DNA from: DATGSL01 sp964645585
GTDB lineage: Bacteria > Verrucomicrobiota > Verrucomicrobiia > Opitutales > T3Sed10-336
Direction: 5' to 3'
DNA: 64,000 nucleotides
NCBI GenBank assembly: GCA_964645585.1
Contig: CAZYAN010000006.1
Location: 1-64,000 of the forward strand
Position numbers and translations under genes: made by a program. The notes beneath the pieces are model-generated. The model saw nothing but the letters and a program-made list of their open reading frames with translations, had not been told where the DNA came from and did not search any database. This document shows positions 59,299 through 64,000 of this stretch, piece after piece (position 1 is the first letter of the stretch; each line of letters starts with the position of its first letter).

Positions 59299-59993
59299 GC
59301 GAGACTGCAACTCGAAAGGGTTTTGACCACATCCCCGGAAACCTCGTCAGCTGGACGGCTCGCGTCAAACTGCAGCAGGAGGCCCCGCGAACGATAATAG
59401 CTGACCAGCGGGTACGTATGCTCCTCAAAGAGCCGCCACCGGCGTACCACGGTTTCCTCGGTATCGTCCGATCGCTGAATCAGCGGTCCGCCGCACAGGT
59501 CGCAAATCCCGGCGACCTTCGGCGGATGAAACGCAAGATGGTAAACCGATCCGTCCTTCGGGCAGACGCGGCGCTGCGAGATTCGGACGATCGCTTCATC
59601 GCGACCGATCTTCAGGTAAAGACACGCGCCCAAAGTATCACGCCGCGTCTCCAGCCATTCATCCAGCGCTTCAGCCTGAAGCAGGTTTCTCGGAAATCCA
59701 TCCAGCAAGAATCCGCGATTTTGCTTTCTTGCGAAATACCATTTCCGCATCACGGATAGCGTCAGCTCATCAGGCACAAACTCGCCTTTGGCAAGAGCCG
59801 ACGCAAACGCGTCTCCCAGCGCTCCGCCCCGCGCGGCCTCCGCCCGAAAAAGTCCGCCGGAGGAAACGTGTTCCAGGTTCAAAAAACGAAGGCTCGCTGC
59901 CAGCGAGCCTTTTCCCGCGGCCGGCGGCCCGAGCAAAAGCAGATTTGGACCCGGACGCCCAAGAGCAGGTTGTTCGGCGGAAAGAGCGGACAC
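59295..59993 (-). CDS. adk: Adenylate kinase
   Basis: A 232-residue kinase with P-loop LGPPAAGKGS, AMP-binding LDGFPRN and the lid block RRVCPKDGSVYHLAFHPPKVAGICDLCGG. The lid keeps three of the four Cys positions of the zinc-lid form, the second being Asp (CPKD for CPxC). It therefore resembles a mixed or degenerate zinc lid. It lies between secY and map as in many spc operons. Confidence 0.95.
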   Translation of the reverse strand: MSALSAEQPALGRPGPNLLLLGPPAAGKGSLAASLRFLNLEHVSSGGLFRAEAARGGALGDAFASALAKGEFVPDELTLSVMRKWYFARKQNRGFLLDGFPRNLLQAEALDEWLETRRDTLGACLYLKIGRDEAIVRISQRRVCPKDGSVYHLAFHPPKVAGICDLCGGPLIQRSDDTEETVVRRWRLFEEHTYPLVSYYRSRGLLLQFDASRPADEVSGDVVKTLSSCSLA

Positions 59994-60015
59994 GCGTACA
60001 GGGTTTAAAGCCGGT

Positions 60016-61509
60016 TTACAGTTGCCGCAGGACCCAGGCGGATATGCCGATCAGGAAAAGGGCGCCGAGCACCGCCCAGAGAACAGCGACGTTCTTCAAG
60101 CCGACCGTGTCCACCGAGGAGGGAACGCGCGTCGGACTTCGGCCGCGAATCCGGCCTTTACGCAGGAAGCCATCGTAATGACGCTGGAGCAAATAGGTTT
60201 CAATCTGCTGCATCGTCATCAGCACAACACCGACCGTAATCAGCATTCCAGTGCCGCCAAAGAAGATCGCGATGCGACCGGGAACCCCGTACTCGAAGAG
60301 TAAGACGTCTGGCAGTACCGCGATTACCGTCAGGAAAATGGCTCCCGCGAGCGTAAGACGGGTCATGATGAAATCGAGGTACTTCGCCGTCGGCGCGCCA
60401 GGCCGAACTCCAGGGATATACCCGCCGTATTTCTTCAGGTCATCCGCGATCTGAATCGGTTTGAACATCACCGAGACCCAGAAATAGCTGAAGAGCAGGA
60501 TCAGCGTGGCCATGACCGTGTAATAGGTAACGCTCCCGCGGTTCAGGCTCTGCGAAAAATCCGAAAGAAACTGCCACTCCATCGCCGCCCCGAGCTGCGA
60601 AAGAATCTGCTGCGGGAAGAGAAGGATCGCACTGGCGAAGATCACCGGCATAACGCCGGCGTAATTGACCTTCAGCGGCAGATAGGAACTTTGGCCGCCG
60701 TACACCTTCCGCCCGACAACCCGCTTCGCATACTGTACCGGGATTTTGCGCTGCGCTTGAACGACTGCGACGATGCCGGCGATCACACCGATCAACAGCA
60801 CAAACATCAGGACGCCCTCCCCGACTCCGAGTCCCTCGACACCGATCGGCGTGTTAAAGAGACGGTAGGTCGCAGCGGCTGCGCCGGGCAGGTCCGCCAG
60901 AATACCGACCGTGATCAACAGGGAAATACCGTTCCCGATTCCCTTTTCCGTGATCTGCTCGCCGAGCCACATCAGCAAAACCGTGCCAGCCGTCAGAAGA
61001 ATGGTGCCGTTAAACAGGAACCAGCCGGGCGAAGCCAAGACGATGTGACCGTAGGTATTGACGTCGTAACCGGGAAACAGCCGCTCCGGGTTCTGCAGGG
61101 CGAGGATGAGGAGAATGCCTTGGATCAGGCAGATCCCGACGGTCGCGTAGCGGGTGTACTGCGAGAGCTTTTGCCGACCGACATCCCCTTCCCGCTGCAA
61201 ACGCGCAAGTCCTGGAACCACCGCACCCAGCAGCTGGAAGATAATCGAGGCACTGATATACGGCATAATACCGAGCGCGCAGACCGCGCCCATCAGCAGC
61301 GCGCCCCCGGTAAACATATTGTAGAGCCCGAGAATGTCGCCCGCGCCTGTAGCCGCCTGCTCCTCAAAGAATGTCTGCAACGGCGTCGGATCGACACCTG
61401 GCAGCGGAATCGTTGCGCCGACGCGAGCGACAAAGAGCAGCGCCAGCGTGAAGAGAATGCGGTCCCGAAGTTCCGGGATTTTGAAGCAGTTCGTAAAGGC
61501 GGAGAACAT
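60016..61509 (-). CDS. secY: Preprotein translocase subunit SecY
   Basis: A 497-residue, ten-helix pore of the Sec translocon. The start AFTNCFKIPELRDRILFTLALL, the PLPGVDPTPL plug-region segment and the MPYISASIIFQLLGAVVPGL signature are conserved. It is somewhat longer than E. coli SecY. Located after rplO in the spc operon, with no secE here. Confidence 0.97.
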   Translation of the reverse strand: MFSAFTNCFKIPELRDRILFTLALLFVARVGATIPLPGVDPTPLQTFFEEQAATGAGDILGLYNMFTGGALLMGAVCALGIMPYISASIIFQLLGAVVPGLARLQREGDVGRQKLSQYTRYATVGICLIQGILLILALQNPERLFPGYDVNTYGHIVLASPGWFLFNGTILLTAGTVLLMWLGEQITEKGIGNGISLLITVGILADLPGAAAATYRLFNTPIGVEGLGVGEGVLMFVLLIGVIAGIVAVVQAQRKIPVQYAKRVVGRKVYGGQSSYLPLKVNYAGVMPVIFASAILLFPQQILSQLGAAMEWQFLSDFSQSLNRGSVTYYTVMATLILLFSYFWVSVMFKPIQIADDLKKYGGYIPGVRPGAPTAKYLDFIMTRLTLAGAIFLTVIAVLPDVLLFEYGVPGRIAIFFGGTGMLITVGVVLMTMQQIETYLLQRHYDGFLRKGRIRGRSPTRVPSSVDTVGLKNVAVLWAVLGALFLIGISAWVLRQL

Positions 61510-61529
61510 CAGGAGAAGTCCGGGAAAGG

Positions 61530-62006
61530 TCAGGACGACGCAGCGTCGTCACTCGGCGAGGGAGCCGGCGCGATGACTTTGCCTCCGGCCGCTTCGATCT
61601 TGGCCTTCGCCGAGGCGGAGAACTTGTCGGCGGTCACGTTGAGAGCCTTCGCGACCTCGCCGTCGCCGAGCACCTTGACAAGACCGGCATTCGAACGAAT
61701 CAACCCGTGTTTGACCAGCACCTCGCGATCGATATCGGTCGTGTCCTCAATCCGGCTGAGGTCGGCGAGATTCACGACCGCGTAGTCAGTGGTGAACCGC
61801 TTGTTGTTGAAACCGCGACGCGGCAGTTTCCGGTACAACGGCATTTGGCCGCCTTCAAAACCCGGGCGAACGCTGCCTCCGGAGCGAGCGGTCTGGCCCT
61901 TGCCGCCGCGTCCGCAGGTTTTCCCGCGGCCGGAGCCTTCGCCGCACCCCACCCGCTTGCGCCGATGAACAGCGCCCGGGACATTTTTCAAATTGTGTAG
62001 TTGCAT
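61530..62006 (-). CDS. rplO: 50S ribosomal protein L15
   Basis: A 158-residue protein. The N-terminus MQLHNLKNVPGAVHRRKRVGCG and the GSGRGKTCGRGGKGQ block are the L15 signature. The start is the ATG at 62006, not the earlier in-frame codon at 62042. There is no rpmD (L30) in the 33 bases between rpsE and rplO. The C-terminus has a short Ser/Asp/Ala tail. Confidence 0.96.
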   Translation of the reverse strand: MQLHNLKNVPGAVHRRKRVGCGEGSGRGKTCGRGGKGQTARSGGSVRPGFEGGQMPLYRKLPRRGFNNKRFTTDYAVVNLADLSRIEDTTDIDREVLVKHGLIRSNAGLVKVLGDGEVAKALNVTADKFSASAKAKIEAAGGKVIAPAPSPSDDAASS

Positions 62007-62038
62007 GACAAATATTTCTCGATACGCAATGCGCCCGA

Positions 62039-62545
62039 TCACTCGGCGGCGCGCAGTTGCTTGATCTCTTCGGCCGAACGAAGCTTGCGAAGGCCGTCGA
62101 GTGTCGCGTTGACGACTGCCACGTGGTTGTTGGAGCCGAGCGACTTGGAAAGAACATTCTTGATGCCGGCCGCGACGAGAACCGCGCGAACGCCCCCTCC
62201 GGCAATAATTCCAGTCCCCGGGCTCGCGGGACGCAGCAGCACGCGGCCGCCGTCGTGCTCACCGATCACTTCATGGGGAATTGTCTCCCCATCCATCTTG
62301 ATCGTAACCAGATTCTTCCGCGCGCGCTCCGTGCCCTTGCGAATCGCCTCGGGCACCTCGTTGGCTTTTCCATAGCCCACGCCAATACGGCCTTTTTGAT
62401 CGCCGGTCACAACAAGGGAGGCAAAGCTGAAACGGCGACCGCCTTTGACAACCTTCGCGCAACGGTTGATATGCACCACCTTGTCGGTGAACTCCTGTTC
62501 GACCGGTTCAGCCGGGGCTTGTCTTCTCTGGGAAAAATTTCTCAT
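62039..62545 (-). CDS. rpsE: 30S ribosomal protein S5
   Basis: A 168-residue protein; VVHINRCAKVVKGGRRFSFAS and the GKANEVPEAIRKG stretch are the S5 double-stranded-RNA-binding domain, followed by the C-terminal domain (RPASPGTGIIAGGGVRAVLVAAGI). The ATG at 62545 is preferred over the TTG two codons before it. Confidence 0.97.
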   Translation of the reverse strand: MRNFSQRRQAPAEPVEQEFTDKVVHINRCAKVVKGGRRFSFASLVVTGDQKGRIGVGYGKANEVPEAIRKGTERARKNLVTIKMDGETIPHEVIGEHDGGRVLLRPASPGTGIIAGGGVRAVLVAAGIKNVLSKSLGSNNHVAVVNATLDGLRKLRSAEEIKQLRAAE

Positions 62546-62563
62546 GGGCAAATCTGACGGATA

Positions 62564-62926
62564 TTAAAACTCGAGCCCGCCTTCGCGAGCCGTGTCGGCG
62601 AATTGCTTGACCCGGCCGTGGTAGAGACGACCCGAGCGGTCGAAGACGACCTTGGTGATCCCGGCCGCCTTGGCCTTTTCCGCAAAAGCGCGCGCAACCG
62701 CGGCGGCGCCTTCGAGGTTATTCTTCACGTTCTCGCCGCGGAGGGCTTTGTCCAAGGTCGAGAGGAAAACGAGCGTACGCCCGGCTTCGTCGTCGATGCA
62801 TTGGGCGTAAATGTGCTTCCCGCTGACATGGACAGCGAGCCGCGGCCGCTCGGCCGTACCGGAAATCTTTTTGCGAATGCGCCAGCGCCGTTTCTGGCGC
62901 AGCATGGCTTTTACTTCGGTCTTCAT
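62564..62926 (-). CDS. rplR: 50S ribosomal protein L18
   Basis: A 120-residue 5S rRNA-binding protein. RIRKKISGTAERPRLAVHVSGKHIYAQCID and FDRSGRLYHGRVKQFADTAREGGL are diagnostic. Normal length. Lies 46 bases after rplF. Confidence 0.97.
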   Translation of the reverse strand: MKTEVKAMLRQKRRWRIRKKISGTAERPRLAVHVSGKHIYAQCIDDEAGRTLVFLSTLDKALRGENVKNNLEGAAAVARAFAEKAKAAGITKVVFDRSGRLYHGRVKQFADTAREGGLEF

Positions 62927-62971
62927 GATGCCAACAACTTCTGATCCTGCTCTGTTTCTCCTGCCGCGCCG

Positions 62972-63508
62972 TTACGAAACTGTCTTGCCCTCCTTGCGGC
63001 GGACCTTCTCGCCAACAATCTGAACGCCCTTGCCCTTGTACGGCTCCGGCGGATAGAAGCGGCGGATATCCGCAGCCACGGCTCCGACCACCTGCTTGTC
63101 GATCCCCTCGACCTTCACCTTGGTGTTGTCGGTGACGGTCACGGTGACATCTTCCGGCACCTTGTAATGAATCGGGTGCGAGTAGCCGAGTGACAAATCA
63201 AGAATATCTCCTTTCAAAGCCGCGCGGAAACCGACCCCGTTAATCTCCAGGTTCTTGATGTATCCTTCGGTGACGCCGGTCACCATATTGGCGATGATCG
63301 AGCGTGTCGTGCCGTACATCGCGCGGGCCTGGCGGGAATCATTGGCCGGAGAGACCTGAATGCCTTCCTCGCCGGTCACGATAGTTACGTGCGGCGAGAA
63401 GGTCTTCGTCATCTTCCCTTTCGGGCCTTCAACGGAAACGGTAACGCCTTCGATCGCGACCTTGACCTTGTCGGGAATGGCAACCGGAAGTTTTCCAATT
63501 CTGCTCAT
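62972..63508 (-). CDS. rplF: 50S ribosomal protein L6
   Basis: A 178-residue protein made of two similar domains; MSRIGKLPVAIPDKVKV at the start and PEPYKGKGVQIVGEKVRRKEGK at the end are the L6 hallmarks. It lies 15 bases after rpsH. Confidence 0.97.
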   Translation of the reverse strand: MSRIGKLPVAIPDKVKVAIEGVTVSVEGPKGKMTKTFSPHVTIVTGEEGIQVSPANDSRQARAMYGTTRSIIANMVTGVTEGYIKNLEINGVGFRAALKGDILDLSLGYSHPIHYKVPEDVTVTVTDNTKVKVEGIDKQVVGAVAADIRRFYPPEPYKGKGVQIVGEKVRRKEGKTVS

Positions 63509-63523
63509 AGGTGCTGCTCCTTC

Positions 63524-63916
63524 TTACCAGACGCTGCAGATCAGCTCGCCGCCGACCTTGTTGCGCCGCGCGTCCCGATCGTTCATGATCCCCTTCGAGG
63601 TCGTCAGAATCCCGATACCAAGGCCGCGCAGGACGCGGGGAATCTCGGTCGATTTGAAATAAAGACGGCGGCCGGGTTTGCTGACATTCTTGATGCCGCT
63701 GATTGCGGGCGTGCCGTTCACGTATTTCAAAAACACCGCAATCTGCTTGTGACCGCGCGGGTCTTGGCGCTCCTCGAATCCTTTAATGAAACCCTCTTCG
63801 CGAAGAATCGTCGCGATGCCAAGTTTCAGCTTGGAATATTGCGCCACACACTCCGGTTTGCCAGCGAGGCTGGCATTGCGGATGCGGGTCAGAAAATCAC
63901 TGATCGGATCGGTCAT
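63524..63916 (-). CDS. rpsH: 30S ribosomal protein S8
   Basis: A 130-residue 16S rRNA-binding protein. It starts MTDPISDFLTRIRNA and ends with GLGIGILTTSKGIMNDRDARRNKVGGELICSVW, the S8 signature. It is the first gene of the spc block visible here; the 84 bases upstream to the window edge do not encode a recognisable S14 end. Confidence 0.97.
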   Translation of the reverse strand: MTDPISDFLTRIRNASLAGKPECVAQYSKLKLGIATILREEGFIKGFEERQDPRGHKQIAVFLKYVNGTPAISGIKNVSKPGRRLYFKSTEIPRVLRGLGIGILTTSKGIMNDRDARRNKVGGELICSVW

Positions 63917-64000
63917 TTTGTTGGATGGCTCTGGCTGGATGATATCCGGACGTCCAGCGGCCGTAATAAGGTTTCTCGTCGTACGTTATGCGTTGATTCT

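Noticed and set aside
63917..64000. 3' end of rpsN upstream of rpsH
   Set aside because: The minus-strand translation does not show the S14 C-terminal residues; nothing can be called in these 84 bases.

Overview
The window looks like a GC-rich bacterial chromosome segment from a draft assembly; a 100-base run of N lies inside a tandem repeat. Gram-negative architecture is clear: lpxA for lipid A, a PagL-type lipid A deacylase-like protein, a TonB-dependent receptor and a LolA-like lipoprotein-sorting fold. The most likely phylum is Verrucomicrobiota. This is inferred from S11 and L17 with long Ala/Glu-rich tails, a pseudopilin of the H-Xn-DG kind, Planctomycetes/Verrucomicrobia-type secreted multidomain proteins, a glycine-rich RRM protein, polyphosphate glucokinase and pyruvate phosphate dikinase. 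No rRNA, tRNA, integrase, transposase or CRISPR array was recognised.

Layout. 1-6.4 kb (+): hydrolase/transglutaminase-like fusion, polysaccharide flippase, rhomboid protease, secreted BNR_4 protein, DUF488 protein. 6.4-9.9 kb (-): compact operon aroB, unknown, lpxA, pdxA. 10-18 kb (+): FecA-like TonB receptor behind a Fur-like box, secreted nucleoside hydrolase, a 1232-residue secreted amidase with an inserted golvesin-type domain, an NTF2-like protein. 18-20.1 kb (-): a translationally coupled pair of uncharacterised membrane proteins. 20.3-27.3 kb: leuA, GNAT-nitrilase fusion, repeat-rich region with the assembly gap, RRM protein, VTT membrane protein, polyphosphate glucokinase, PagL-like protein. 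27.3-34.7 kb (-): eleven tightly overlapping genes for an Mrp-type cation/proton antiporter in the gene order of the archaeal Mbh antiporter module, with three large antiporter-like subunits. 34.9-46.9 kb: OsmC, DoxX, a three-gene sodium symporter unit, carbamoyltransferase, asparagine synthetase, pyruvate phosphate dikinase, a YdeI-like protein, a flavin disulfide reductase. 47.1-54.9 kb: hisA, N-formylglutamate amidohydrolase-like protein, small envelope proteins, a pseudopilin-BNR pair, guaA, small zinc ribbons. 55-64 kb (-): the spc/alpha ribosomal block rpsH-rplF-rplR-rpsE-rplO-secY-adk-map-rpsM-rpsK-rpsD-rpoA-rplQ.

How it fits together. Most genes are core metabolism (aromatic and branched-chain amino acids, histidine, GMP, pyridoxal phosphate, asparagine, PEP/pyruvate) and translation, with envelope and sodium/proton physiology set between them. 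Intergenic DNA carries several repeat families: two kinds of dispersed palindrome, five arrays with a 7-bp period at gene edges, a 10-bp period array and a 20-bp tandem repeat. The best candidates for undescribed biology are the membrane pair at 18.0-20.1 kb, the golvesin-interrupted amidase, the Mbh-ordered antiporter without a hydrogenase, and the dispersed palindromes, one of which is read through in frame inside a gene.
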